Assembly (NCBI RefSeq): GCF_003258705.1
Contig: NZ_CP029480.1
Location: forward strand, 2,976,001-3,040,000
Direction of reading: 5' to 3'
DNA: 64,000 bases
From: Arcticibacterium luteifluviistationis
GTDB lineage: Bacteria > Bacteroidota > Bacteroidia > Cytophagales > Spirosomataceae
Program-made: the position numbers and the translations under genes
Notes under the pieces: model-generated
Seen by the model: the letters and a program-made list of their open reading frames with translations, nothing else
The model's database searches: none
Told to the model about the DNA's origin: nothing
In this document: in pieces, positions 35,444-43,885 of the stretch
Layout: every line of letters starts with the position of its first letter
Position numbering within the stretch: the stretch's first letter is position 1

Positions 35444-35812
35444 ATGGAATTAAGAGAACTTACCAAAGCAGAAGAAGAGATAATGCAGCAATTATGGACC
35501 TTGGAAAAGGCCTTTGTAAAAGATGTGATTGCACAGCTTCCTGTGCCTAAACCTGCATACAATACTGTATCTACTATTATTAGAATATTAGAGCAAAAGG
35601 GTTTTGTAGACCACTTAGCTTACGGAAAAACTTACGAATACTTCCCAATAGTTAGTAAAAATAAATACAGGAAATTTGCATCTAATAAACTAATGCAAAG
35701 CTACTTCAATGGAAGTGTAGGTCAAATGGTCTCCTACTTTGTAGAAGAAGAAAAAATTGACATTAAAGATGCTGATGAACTTATGAAGTTGATTGAAAAA
35801 ATGAAAGACTAA
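35444..35812 (+). CDS. BlaI/MecI/CopY-family transcriptional repressor
   Basis: The 122-residue winged-helix repressor begins LTKAEEEIMQQLWTLEKAFVKDVI and continues PKPAYNTVSTIIRILEQKGFVDH and YFPIVSKNKY, the standard BlaI-family blocks. The C-terminal helix (ADELMKLIEKMKD) is for dimerisation. In staphylococci, BlaI is cleaved or released when the M56 protein BlaR1 senses its ligand; here the next two genes encode M56 proteins. It is 46 bases upstream of the first M56 gene. The palindrome at its promoter suggests autorepression. Confidence 0.93.
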   Translation: MELRELTKAEEEIMQQLWTLEKAFVKDVIAQLPVPKPAYNTVSTIIRILEQKGFVDHLAYGKTYEYFPIVSKNKYRKFASNKLMQSYFNGSVGQMVSYFVEEEKIDIKDADELMKLIEKMKD

Positions 35813-35858
35813 GCTTCAGCAGAGCAGATTTTGTAGGAAACTTATTAATACAGAACTT

Positions 35859-37358
35859 ATGAATTGGATAACATACATATTTCAGGTCAATCTATACCTT
35901 ATCATCACTTTCGGTTTTTACTGGTTTGTGTTGCGAAAGGAGACCTTTTATAACGCCAATAGGTTTTATCTACTAACCGCCTCTATATTATCATTTGCTA
36001 TTCCTTTTTGGCAATCAGGTATCATTCAGTCCTGGGCTGTCACCGCTCAAGTATCTAGCGTGGTAAATATAATTCCTCTGGAAGGCTTCACCGTCACCGA
36101 CCTTACAGAAACCCCTACTTGGGATTGGAATTTGTTATTGGCCAATATCTATTTCTTGGGTTTTGGCTTTGGATTATTAAGATTCAGCATCGGTCTTTTC
36201 AAGCTTCAGCAACTTTTCAATCTTAAAAACCTGGAAGGGCAAGCTTTCTCTGTCTTTGGGAAAGTATTTATTGATAAGAAAATAGACCATTATGATGTCA
36301 TCAAAAACCATGAAGAAGTTCATAGTAAAGAGTTTCACTCTTTGGATGTTTTCTGGTTTGAGCTATTAGGAGCATTGTGTTGGTTTAACCCAGTAGCACA
36401 TTTCATGCAAAAAGAAATAAAACTGGTACATGAATATATAGCTGACGCCAAAGCTTCAGAACAGTTAGGCTCTAAAAAAGCCTATGCAAAGGTGCTAGTA
36501 AGTTCTCATTTTAAGACAAATAGTAATGTACTAGTTAATCATTTTTATAATAAATCAATCCTAAAAACACGCATCATGATGTTATCAAAAGAAAAGTCTA
36601 AGAAAAAAGCCTTATTAAAGTATGGCCTAATTGTCCCAATATTCTTGGGTATGCTTATTATCTCTGCAGCAAATGTTTCTGCCGCAAAAAAAATAGCTAC
36701 CGAAGTCTTTTCCATTAATAATGAAATAGTTCCTGAAATTAAGGTAACCGTTTTTGGTCCAGACATAAAGCCACTTGAAGGTGCTTCAATAAAAATAAAC
36801 AACGCGGAAACTAATACGAAAACAGATATGAATGGGGATTTTTTGTTGAAAAATATTCCAGTTGGCTCAACGGTAACCGTTTCTTATCCTGGCCTACCTT
36901 CTGCTGAATCAGCCCTAGTTCAATTAAAAACAACAGTTATTATAGTCGTGTTAAAACCGTTGAATGCTACTCCTGCAAAAACGAAACCAGATAAATTGAT
37001 AAACTCATTAAATCCTATCAACGAAATAGCGAATAACCATAATGAAATATTCACAGCTGTAGAAAATAACCCTGAATTTCCTGGAGGAGCAAACGAAATG
37101 TATAAGCATATTGCTAGAGAAATAACATACCCTGCTGCCGCTCAAACAGCAAGAATAGAAGGTAGAGTATTTGTCAAATTTGTGGTAAGAAAAGACGGGT
37201 CGGTTGGTAGCCCCGAAGTATTAAAAGGATTGGGTTTTGGATGCGACGAAGAAGCTATACGGATTATAAATGAAATGCCAACCTGGAATCCTGGAATACA
37301 GAATGGCAAACCAGTGAATGTATACTTTACAATGCCAATTTTTTTCCAATTAGAATAA
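35859..37358 (+). CDS. M56 (BlaR1-like) membrane peptidase with TonB C-terminal domain, copy 1
   Basis: The 499-residue inner-membrane protein has membrane segments at about 6-22, 36-54, 92-110 and 253-272. The zinc motif HEEVH is at residues 151-155 and the downstream acidic helix is LVHEYIADAKA, as in M56 peptidases. The outer part has a carboxypeptidase-regulatory-like beta domain (about 300-370) and then a TonB C-terminal domain (about 406-499: EFPGGANEMYKHI ... GRVFVKFVVRKDGSV ... PVNVYFTMPIFF). It should sense a signal, act on BlaI, and possibly contact a TonB-dependent receptor. Its middle part is almost identical in DNA to copy 2. Confidence 0.92.
   Translation: MNWITYIFQVNLYLIITFGFYWFVLRKETFYNANRFYLLTASILSFAIPFWQSGIIQSWAVTAQVSSVVNIIPLEGFTVTDLTETPTWDWNLLLANIYFLGFGFGLLRFSIGLFKLQQLFNLKNLEGQAFSVFGKVFIDKKIDHYDVIKNHEEVHSKEFHSLDVFWFELLGALCWFNPVAHFMQKEIKLVHEYIADAKASEQLGSKKAYAKVLVSSHFKTNSNVLVNHFYNKSILKTRIMMLSKEKSKKKALLKYGLIVPIFLGMLIISAANVSAAKKIATEVFSINNEIVPEIKVTVFGPDIKPLEGASIKINNAETNTKTDMNGDFLLKNIPVGSTVTVSYPGLPSAESALVQLKTTVIIVVLKPLNATPAKTKPDKLINSLNPINEIANNHNEIFTAVENNPEFPGGANEMYKHIAREITYPAAAQTARIEGRVFVKFVVRKDGSVGSPEVLKGLGFGCDEEAIRIINEMPTWNPGIQNGKPVNVYFTMPIFFQLE
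36261..36628 (+). repeat. 368-bp near-identical tract, copy in first M56 gene
   Basis: This segment differs from 37957-38324 at only three positions by my reading, while the flanking homologous sequence differs at many synonymous sites. It encodes the HExxH region and the helix after it. Confidence 0.85.
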
Positions 37359-37448
37359 TAGATTATCGCTAACTAGCCAATCCCGCTACATCCAAATAAC
37401 AATAAATAAACTTAAAGCCATTTTAAGTCTGACCTTAATGATACCTAG

Positions 37449-37511
37449 AAAATAGATATCAAAAAAAATGATGAGCAAATCAAGCTTATTGAAAAAATCA
37501 AAATACTAAAT
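37449..37511 (+). pseudogene. Remnant of a second blaI gene (C-terminal codons only)
   Basis: The frame encodes KIDIKKNDEQIKLIEKIK, closely matching the C-terminal KIDIKDADELMKLIEKMK of the intact BlaI protein. A TAG stop stands directly before it, and no further BlaI-like sequence was found upstream. Its distance to the second M56 gene (about 45 bases) is like the distance in the intact pair. This supports duplication of a blaI-M56 pair and later loss of the second blaI. Confidence 0.65.
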
Positions 37512-37554
37512 CAATCACAAAGATTCATATAGAATAACTCATAAAGGAAAGCCT

Positions 37555-38985
37555 ATGAACTGGATAACATACATATTGCAGGTCAACCTATACCTAATTG
37601 TCACTTTTGGCTTTTACTGGTTGCTATTGCGAAAGGAGACTTTCTATAATGCTAATAGGTTTTACTTATTGACCGCTTCTATTTTGTCTTTCGCTATTCC
37701 TTTTTGGCAGTCTGGCATTATCCAGTCTTGGGCGGTTACTGCACAAGTTTCTACGGTGGTTAAAACTATTCCTTTAGCAGGTTTCACCGTGACAAACCCT
37801 GCTGAGACTCCTACTTGGGACTGGAACCTATTGCTTGCTAATATCTATTTCATGGGTTTTGGCTTTGGTTTATTACGCTTTAGCATTGGTCTGTTTAAAC
37901 TTCAGCAGCTTTTTAGCCTTAGTAATTTAGATGGGCAGGCCTTCTCGTTTTTTGGTAAAGTATTTATTGATAAGAAAATAGACCATTATGATGTCATCAA
38001 AAACCATGAAGAAGTTCATAGCAAAGAGTTTCACTCTTTGGATGTTTTCTGGTTTGAGCTATTAGGAGCATTGTGTTGGTTTAACCCAGTAGCACATTTC
38101 ATGCAAAAAGAAATAAAACTGGTACATGAATATATAGCTGACGCCAAAGCTTCAGAACAGTTAGGCTCTAAAAAAGCCTATGTAAAGGTGCTAGTAAGTT
38201 CTCATTTTAAGACAAATAGTAATGTTCTAGTTAATCATTTTTATAATAAATCAATCCTAAAAACACGCATCATGATGTTATCAAAAGAAAAGTCTAAGAA
38301 AAAAGCCTTATTAAAGTATGGCCTTACTGCCCCCCTATTTTTGGGTATGCTGGTATTTGCTGCTGCCTGTGTAAATGACAATACTGAGTTACAGCCTACT
38401 ATTGATTTGGAACAGACCACTGTGGTGGCCTATGCACCAAAAAAGAGTCTCACTGAAGGACAAATATTCACCGCGGCTGAGCACAATCCAGAATTTCCGG
38501 GTGGAACTTCAGAACTCTATCGACACATCAATAGAGAAATCATTTATCCAGTTGAGGCCCAAAGAGCTAGTATCGAAGGTCGAGTATTTGTCAAATTTGT
38601 AGTAAGAAAAGATGGAACAGTGGGCGACGCTACAATCTTGAAAGGTTTAGGCTTTGGCCTTGACGAAGAAGTAAAACGCGTAATAGATACAATGCCAACT
38701 TGGAAGCCAGGAACTCAGGATGGAAAGCCTGTCAATGTATATTTTACGATGCCTTTCTTTTTTGAATTGGAAAAGGAAATTGATACAAACGACCTAGGCA
38801 ATAACACAAAGCAAGCTCCCCTTTTATTGGCTGATGGTAAAGAAATCGCATTCCAAGATTTAGAAGAATATCAAAAGAATAATATTACCGAGAGTGTGGA
38901 AGCTAGGGTATTAGAACCGAAAGAAGCAGCAAGTAAATATGGCGAAAAAGGAAAGTTTGGAGTTATTGAAATAAGTACCATATAA
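37555..38985 (+). CDS. M56 (BlaR1-like) membrane peptidase with TonB C-terminal domain, copy 2
   Basis: The 476-residue paralogue of the preceding M56 protein has the same membrane layout and HEEVH at residues 151-155. It lacks the carboxypeptidase-regulatory-like domain. The TonB domain (about 308-400: EFPGGTSELYRHI ... KDGTVGDATILKG) follows a short linker after the last membrane segment. The C-terminal extension ends EAASKYGEKGKFGVIEI, a motif like the end of TonB-receptor plug domains and seen in many Bacteroidota M56 proteins. It may contact another partner than copy 1. The DNA of its middle part has been homogenised with copy 1. Confidence 0.92.
   Translation: MNWITYILQVNLYLIVTFGFYWLLLRKETFYNANRFYLLTASILSFAIPFWQSGIIQSWAVTAQVSTVVKTIPLAGFTVTNPAETPTWDWNLLLANIYFMGFGFGLLRFSIGLFKLQQLFSLSNLDGQAFSFFGKVFIDKKIDHYDVIKNHEEVHSKEFHSLDVFWFELLGALCWFNPVAHFMQKEIKLVHEYIADAKASEQLGSKKAYVKVLVSSHFKTNSNVLVNHFYNKSILKTRIMMLSKEKSKKKALLKYGLTAPLFLGMLVFAAACVNDNTELQPTIDLEQTTVVAYAPKKSLTEGQIFTAAEHNPEFPGGTSELYRHINREIIYPVEAQRASIEGRVFVKFVVRKDGTVGDATILKGLGFGLDEEVKRVIDTMPTWKPGTQDGKPVNVYFTMPFFFELEKEIDTNDLGNNTKQAPLLLADGKEIAFQDLEEYQKNNITESVEARVLEPKEAASKYGEKGKFGVIEISTI
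37957..38324 (+). repeat. 368-bp near-identical tract, copy in second M56 gene
   Basis: This is the partner of 36261-36628, with three mismatches seen. The sharp borders with diverged homologous flanks point to gene conversion rather than recent whole-gene duplication. Confidence 0.85.
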
Positions 38986-39040
38986 GTTTTATACTGCGTA
39001 TAAGGTTTCGCCAAAACTAATTCCACACAAACTCCATTCA

Positions 39041-39058
39041 CACTTTACAAAGTGTAAA
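39041..39058. repeat. Overlapping inverted repeats upstream of the TonB receptor gene
   Basis: CACTTT-ac-AAAGTG overlaps TTTACA-aag-TGTAAA. The second dyad contains TACA and TGTA halves, as do BlaI/MecI operators, but with a different spacing. It is a possible regulator site. Confidence 0.4.
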
Positions 39059-39076
39059 CAAATGTTAAAACTATTC

Positions 39077-39095
39077 AATAGGTATGCTACCTATT
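39077..39095. repeat. Inverted repeat AATAGGTA-tgc-TACCTATT before the TonB receptor
   Basis: Perfect 8-bp arms and a 3-base loop lie 51 bases before the chosen start of the TonB-dependent receptor. It has no T run, so an operator or leader hairpin is more likely than a terminator. Confidence 0.45.
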
Positions 39096-39146
39096 AATCA
39101 GTTTGTTATATTTATACAACGAAATCAACCCAAGCACTACTATTCC

Positions 39147-41963
39147 ATGAAAAACACAACTTTGCTATGCATAGCTTTATGCTTTGCTTGTACATTCTCT
39201 AAAGCTCAATCTAGTCGTATAAACATTAGCGGCACCCTTGTTGACAGTTCCTCCACAGTCCTGAGCTTTGCCTCCGTCCTTCTCCTAATGCCCGAAGATT
39301 CGGCTTTAGTCACCTACACGCTCTCTGACGACGACGGAGCATTTTCTTTTAAAAATCTACCTGCAAGAGACTATTTGGTAAAGGCTACTTACATAAGTTA
39401 CCTACCACATCAAATACTGGTAAAACCAGGCGAAGATAAGGACATTGACCTTGGTCAGATATTACTAAAACCCATATCAAAGGAGCTCTATGAAGTGGTG
39501 GTAAAAACCGCCAGAGCTCCCATCAGCATAAAAGGAGACACCATAGAATATGACGCCAGTAAATTCAAAGTGCCGCCAGGATCATCTGTAGAAGACCTTT
39601 TAAGAAAGCTCCCTGGCATGGAAGTAGACCAAGATGGTAACCTAAGAGCTCAGGGAGAAAGCGTACAAAAAGTAACAGTAGACGGAAAAAGGTTTTTTGG
39701 TGGAGACACCAAGATGGCTACCAAAAACCTGCAAGCCGATATTATTAAGAAGGTACAAGTTTTTGATGATAAATCAGAGCAGTCAAAACTTACCGGAATA
39801 GACGATGGAAACACAGAAAAAACCGTCAATCTAGAACTTAAAGAAGAAGCTAAAAAAGGTGGTTTTGGAAAAGTCACAGCTGGTCTAGGAACAGACTCTA
39901 GAGCCATGGCAAGTGGTAACTATAATAAGTTTGATTCTAAAAACCAATTCTCGCTTTTAGGCTTTGGAAATAACGTAAACCAATCTGGAATGTCTTATGA
40001 AGACTATGAAGAATTCAAAGGTTCCAACTCTTATAACTGGGGAAACAGTGGTGATTTTGGATTTACAAGAACCACAGGGTACTCGAACTTTTTTAACACC
40101 AACGACGACAGTTTTTCTATTCCCGTAGGAGGCAACGGAGATGGCTTTTCTAAAAATGCAGCAGGTGGCATAAACTATAACTACAATCATAAAAAGGATG
40201 AGGTAAGTGCCAACTATTTTTATAATCAAACGAGACAAGAAGTTGATGCCTTTCAAAACAGGCAGAACTTCATCACAAACAGCCTATCAAATCAAACTAC
40301 CGACCAAAGCAACCAAAACAATTTCAATGGTACGCACCGCGTAAGCCTTAGGGCTCAGAAGGAGTTAGACACACTAAACACCATTACTTTTATAGGGAAT
40401 GGTAGAATTGGAAACAGAGAGGTAAACTATCAAAGTTTACAAGAAATATTCAAATCAGATGGCTTTAAAGCCAACAAGTCTGATATTGAAAATTCATCCG
40501 AAAGGTTTTCTTATGCTCTATCTTCTACGCTACTTTTTAGGCACAAGTTTAAGAAAAAAGGCAGAAACTTTTCTTGGAGCGGTGGTTATGACTATAGCAA
40601 TAATGACTCGGAAGATTTACAAAAATCTATCAATGAATTTTATTCTTCTACAGACGCCAATGATGTCATAAAGAGCATCAATCAAATTAATGCCACGCAA
40701 AACAAAGCTGACCAACTAAAATCCAGCGTCCTCTGGATTGAACCTTTTGCCAAGAAATTTGCATGGGAGACCTTTTATAACTTTAACCGCAGCGGCTCCG
40801 AAGTAGACAGAAACGTAACAGACAAATTCCCTGATAAACCAAATGAAACAAATCTTAATTTAACCCGCCTTTATGATAATGAAATATTGTATAACCGTGT
40901 AGGAACCAGTGTCAGGTATAGTCATAAAGGAATAAACTTCACAACGGGTCTTGCAAGAGTATTTTATAACATCGATGGAAAACTGATAGGGCCACCCAAT
41001 ATTGGAGACGGCATAGTAGACAAAGACTATCAAGCATGGACACCCTACTCTGCACTATCTCTTAGGCTCCGGAATAATAAGTCATTCCGTTTTAATTATA
41101 CTATGGGGCTAAATGCTCCATCTTCTAACGACCTACAGCCTATTGTAGACAACAGTAATCCTCTTTATATAAGAGAAGGAAACCCAGACTTACTCCCTGA
41201 AGTAACACACCAAGTGAGTGGAAATTTTAATATGTACAACCCAGTGAATTTTGTCAATCTTTACTTGCGTGCTGAGTATAATTACAACGTCAATCAAATA
41301 ATTTATAATCAAAATATTGACCCTGAAACTTTTATAACCAGCACTAAGCCGGTAAATGTAACGGGTGGTTCCTCCACTAATACCTACATGTATTTTGGTT
41401 TCCCATTAAAGAAGACGAAGGCTACCATGGGATTAAATGCAAATGTGAGATTCAGTACATATTTAGCGAATATTAATGATGTCTTAAACGAGACTAAATC
41501 TGACAATTATGGGATAGGTGCTAATTTAAATCTTACGCCTATAGATTGGTTCACATTTTATGGCTACGCAAACTGGAGTATAGGGAATACTTCTTACTCC
41601 ATAAATAATCAACAGGATTTAAAAATAGTTAGCAACTATTATAATGGTGAAATGAATATAAAACTCCCTAAAGATTTCTTTTGGAGCTCCAATCTGAATT
41701 ACAGAATTTACTCAAATGAAAGGCTTGGTTTTGACCAAAAGGTACCTATTTTTAATATGTCAGTTTACAAACTTTTAGGCGAAAAGAAAAAGGCTGAAAT
41801 AAGGCTGTCTGCCTATGACATTTTCAAAAAGAACTTAGGCATTAGTCAATATGCCAGCCAAAACTTCATATCGACCAGAGAAGTACAAACTCTCTCTAGA
41901 TACTTTATGCTAAGTTTTACTTATAACATGAGAGGAGTATCCGATAAAATAACAAGACGCTAA
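39147..41963 (+). CDS. TonB-dependent outer-membrane receptor-like protein
   Basis: The chosen ATG gives 938 residues with a signal peptide (MKNTTLLCIALCFACTFSKAQ). A carboxypeptidase-regulatory-like domain at about 25-115 (NISGTLVDSSSTVLSFASV, DDGAFSFKNLPARDYLVKA) is followed by a plug-like region (SSVEDLLRKLPGMEVDQDGN, VQKVTVDGKRFFGGD). The rest is a large C-terminal barrel of the OMP_b-brl_3 type, with many aromatic beta-strands, ending RYFMLSFTYNMRG. It lies downstream of the BlaI/M56-TonB genes and 8 bases before a GLPGLI gene, so it is the probable outer-membrane partner of this unit. The ligand is unknown. An ATG 21 codons upstream gives no signal peptide. Confidence 0.92.
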   Translation: MKNTTLLCIALCFACTFSKAQSSRINISGTLVDSSSTVLSFASVLLLMPEDSALVTYTLSDDDGAFSFKNLPARDYLVKATYISYLPHQILVKPGEDKDIDLGQILLKPISKELYEVVVKTARAPISIKGDTIEYDASKFKVPPGSSVEDLLRKLPGMEVDQDGNLRAQGESVQKVTVDGKRFFGGDTKMATKNLQADIIKKVQVFDDKSEQSKLTGIDDGNTEKTVNLELKEEAKKGGFGKVTAGLGTDSRAMASGNYNKFDSKNQFSLLGFGNNVNQSGMSYEDYEEFKGSNSYNWGNSGDFGFTRTTGYSNFFNTNDDSFSIPVGGNGDGFSKNAAGGINYNYNHKKDEVSANYFYNQTRQEVDAFQNRQNFITNSLSNQTTDQSNQNNFNGTHRVSLRAQKELDTLNTITFIGNGRIGNREVNYQSLQEIFKSDGFKANKSDIENSSERFSYALSSTLLFRHKFKKKGRNFSWSGGYDYSNNDSEDLQKSINEFYSSTDANDVIKSINQINATQNKADQLKSSVLWIEPFAKKFAWETFYNFNRSGSEVDRNVTDKFPDKPNETNLNLTRLYDNEILYNRVGTSVRYSHKGINFTTGLARVFYNIDGKLIGPPNIGDGIVDKDYQAWTPYSALSLRLRNNKSFRFNYTMGLNAPSSNDLQPIVDNSNPLYIREGNPDLLPEVTHQVSGNFNMYNPVNFVNLYLRAEYNYNVNQIIYNQNIDPETFITSTKPVNVTGGSSTNTYMYFGFPLKKTKATMGLNANVRFSTYLANINDVLNETKSDNYGIGANLNLTPIDWFTFYGYANWSIGNTSYSINNQQDLKIVSNYYNGEMNIKLPKDFFWSSNLNYRIYSNERLGFDQKVPIFNMSVYKLLGEKKKAEIRLSAYDIFKKNLGISQYASQNFISTREVQTLSRYFMLSFTYNMRGVSDKITRR

Positions 41964-41971
41964 ACCCAAAC

Positions 41972-42709
41972 ATGAAAAAATTAATCATTTTATTTTTACT
42001 CTTTTCTTGCACCACCACCTTTGCCCAAAAAAGGTCAGGCACAGTACAGTATAAGTACACTATTGACTGGAAGAAAATCTACCAAGAATTATCCTCTCTA
42101 AGCCAAAAAGAAAAGGATAGAATTCAACTTGTTTACACCAAATGGGAGAGTACTTCTAACAACATGGATTTAATATTCAACCCAACGGAAAGCCTCTATA
42201 CTTATGGTACATCAGAAGAAGTAGCTCGTTATTCTCAACGTGAGACAGACTATGTCATTTACAGAAATTTTGAGCAAAAAAACATTATAGAATTAAGAGA
42301 AACACTTGGCAAAAGTTACTTAATTGAAGATGACATGCCAAACCAGCAATGGCGAATTATGAACGACCTTAAAGAGATTCAGGGGCATTTATGCATGAAA
42401 GCAGTAAGAACGGATACCGTAAAAAATCAAGAAATAGTGGCTTGGTTTGCTGCTGACATTCCCGTTTCTATGGGTCCAGAATTATGTTATGGCCTGCCTG
42501 GTTTAATATTAGGACTAGATATTGACGATGGAAACGTCATCATTGAAGCTGATAAATTGGAGCTTTTTGACGAACCTATAAAAGTAGAACTTCCAAAAAA
42601 AATGAAAGGAAAAGCCATTAGCCCAAGTGACTTAGATAATAAAATAATGGAGCACATAAAAACTAGTATAGCAGCTAAAAATAACCCTTACTGGTCAATG
42701 CGATATTAG
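41972..42709 (+). CDS. GLPGLI family protein
   Basis: The 245-residue protein has a signal peptide (MKKLIILFLLFSCTTTFAQ) and the eponymous motif in CYGLPGLILGLDIDDG at about residues 170-185. Before it comes the beta-rich region with GTVQYKYTIDWKK and IQGHLCMKAVRTDT, as in the family. GLPGLI proteins are Bacteroidota-specific, exported and often encoded directly after TonB-dependent receptors, as here (gap of 8 bases). Their molecular role is not known. Confidence 0.93.
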   Translation: MKKLIILFLLFSCTTTFAQKRSGTVQYKYTIDWKKIYQELSSLSQKEKDRIQLVYTKWESTSNNMDLIFNPTESLYTYGTSEEVARYSQRETDYVIYRNFEQKNIIELRETLGKSYLIEDDMPNQQWRIMNDLKEIQGHLCMKAVRTDTVKNQEIVAWFAADIPVSMGPELCYGLPGLILGLDIDDGNVIIEADKLELFDEPIKVELPKKMKGKAISPSDLDNKIMEHIKTSIAAKNNPYWSMRY

Positions 42710-42793
42710 CGTTTGTTTTAGTAGATTTGAAATCAAGACGCAACAATAGTTTTAAGGTTTCGTCTTTATTTCATCTAACACCAAAACGCTTTC

Positions 42794-43375
42794 ATGAAAA
42801 AAGTCCTTATCCTTCTTATGTGCCTTTCATTCAGTCCTTCTTTTGCTCAGCAAAACGACTATTTCTACAATATCCCTGAAGCTCCTGAATCATTTTCTAG
42901 TGCTAATATTCTCTCTAGAATGGTAGATGCCTTAGGCTTTAGATATTACTGGGCTACTTCGGGGTTGGAGAACAAAGATTTGGAGTTTAAACCAAACCCA
43001 GAGTCAAGAACTACGCTAGAAACACTACAGCATATTTGTGGACTCACTGATATTACAAAAAATACGGCCATTGGGCAGTCTACAAACTTTTCTACTAGAG
43101 TAATTCCTACAGACTTCAAGTCCGTTAGAGCAAAAACACTTCAAGACCTTAAAGACGCATCCATATATTTAAAATCTAAACCTCTTTCACCTGAACAAGA
43201 GAAAATGATATTTGAAAGTGATAATGGAGGTTCTGAATACCCATTGTGGAATTTAATAAATGGGCCCTTGGCTGATGCTCTTTGGCATACTGGTCAGGTG
43301 GTTAGCTTTAGGCGTTCCTCTGGAAACCCGCTTCCTTCTGGAATAAATGTTTTAACGGGCATTAAGAAAGACTAA
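42794..43375 (+). CDS. Secreted DinB-like protein
   Basis: The 193-residue protein has a signal peptide (MKKVLILLMCLSFSPSFAQ). The mature part resembles the DinB/YfiT four-helix metal-binding fold: ILSRMVDALGFRYYWATSGL, LETLQHICGLTDI with the first His, and ADALWHTGQVVSFRRSSGNPLP with the C-terminal His. DinB proteins usually work in the cytoplasm as thiol- or metal-dependent transferases, so an exported member is less usual but found in Bacteroidota. The precise reaction is unknown. It lies 6 bases upstream of a GNAT gene. Confidence 0.8.
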   Translation: MKKVLILLMCLSFSPSFAQQNDYFYNIPEAPESFSSANILSRMVDALGFRYYWATSGLENKDLEFKPNPESRTTLETLQHICGLTDITKNTAIGQSTNFSTRVIPTDFKSVRAKTLQDLKDASIYLKSKPLSPEQEKMIFESDNGGSEYPLWNLINGPLADALWHTGQVVSFRRSSGNPLPSGINVLTGIKKD

Positions 43376-43381
43376 GTTCTC

Positions 43382-43837
43382 ATGTTAAAAATCACGCAGT
43401 TAAATAACGAGAACAAAAAATATTTCAAAGAACTCAATATTGCTTGGCTAGAAAAATACTTTTACGTAGAGCCTAAAGACATTATTCAACTCACTAATCC
43501 TGAGTCAGAGATTCTAGATAAAGGCGGCTATATATTTATGGCCTGTTATAATGGAAAAACGGTGGGTACCGTTTCCTTACTAAAAGTAAACCACGACACC
43601 TACGAATTAGGCAAAATGGCTGTTGACGAAACTATGCAAAGCAAAGGAATAGGAAAGCAACTGTTAGTTCATGCTATCACTCATGCTGAAATATTGCGTT
43701 TAAAAAAACTGGTTCTTTATACCAACTCTATTTTAAAACCCGCCATATCCCTTTACCAAAAAGCCGGTTTTAGGAATATAGAACTAGGCAATAGTCTTTA
43801 TGCTAGGTCTGATATAAAAATGGAGAAATTGCTTTAA
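43382..43837 (+). CDS. GNAT-family N-acetyltransferase
   Basis: The 151-residue protein has GNAT motif A, YELGKMAVDETMQSKGIGKQLL (acetyl-CoA binding QSKGIGKQL at about residues 85-93). Motif B is ISLYQKAGFRNI near the end. The N-terminal GKTVGTVSLLKV strand is typical. The acceptor substrate cannot be read from the sequence. It is probably co-transcribed with the DinB-like gene (gap 6 bases). Confidence 0.9.
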   Translation: MLKITQLNNENKKYFKELNIAWLEKYFYVEPKDIIQLTNPESEILDKGGYIFMACYNGKTVGTVSLLKVNHDTYELGKMAVDETMQSKGIGKQLLVHAITHAEILRLKKLVLYTNSILKPAISLYQKAGFRNIELGNSLYARSDIKMEKLL

Positions 43838-43885
43838 ATATTGAAGACTTCTTTTGAATCTTTGCTCTCCATTTAAAGCATCAGC

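Noticed and set aside
39650-40256. Minus-strand frames inside the TonB-dependent receptor gene
   Set aside because: They are antisense to a complete receptor gene and have no recognisable features.
42710-42793. Possible terminator after the GLPGLI gene
   Set aside because: No convincing stem followed by a T run could be found.
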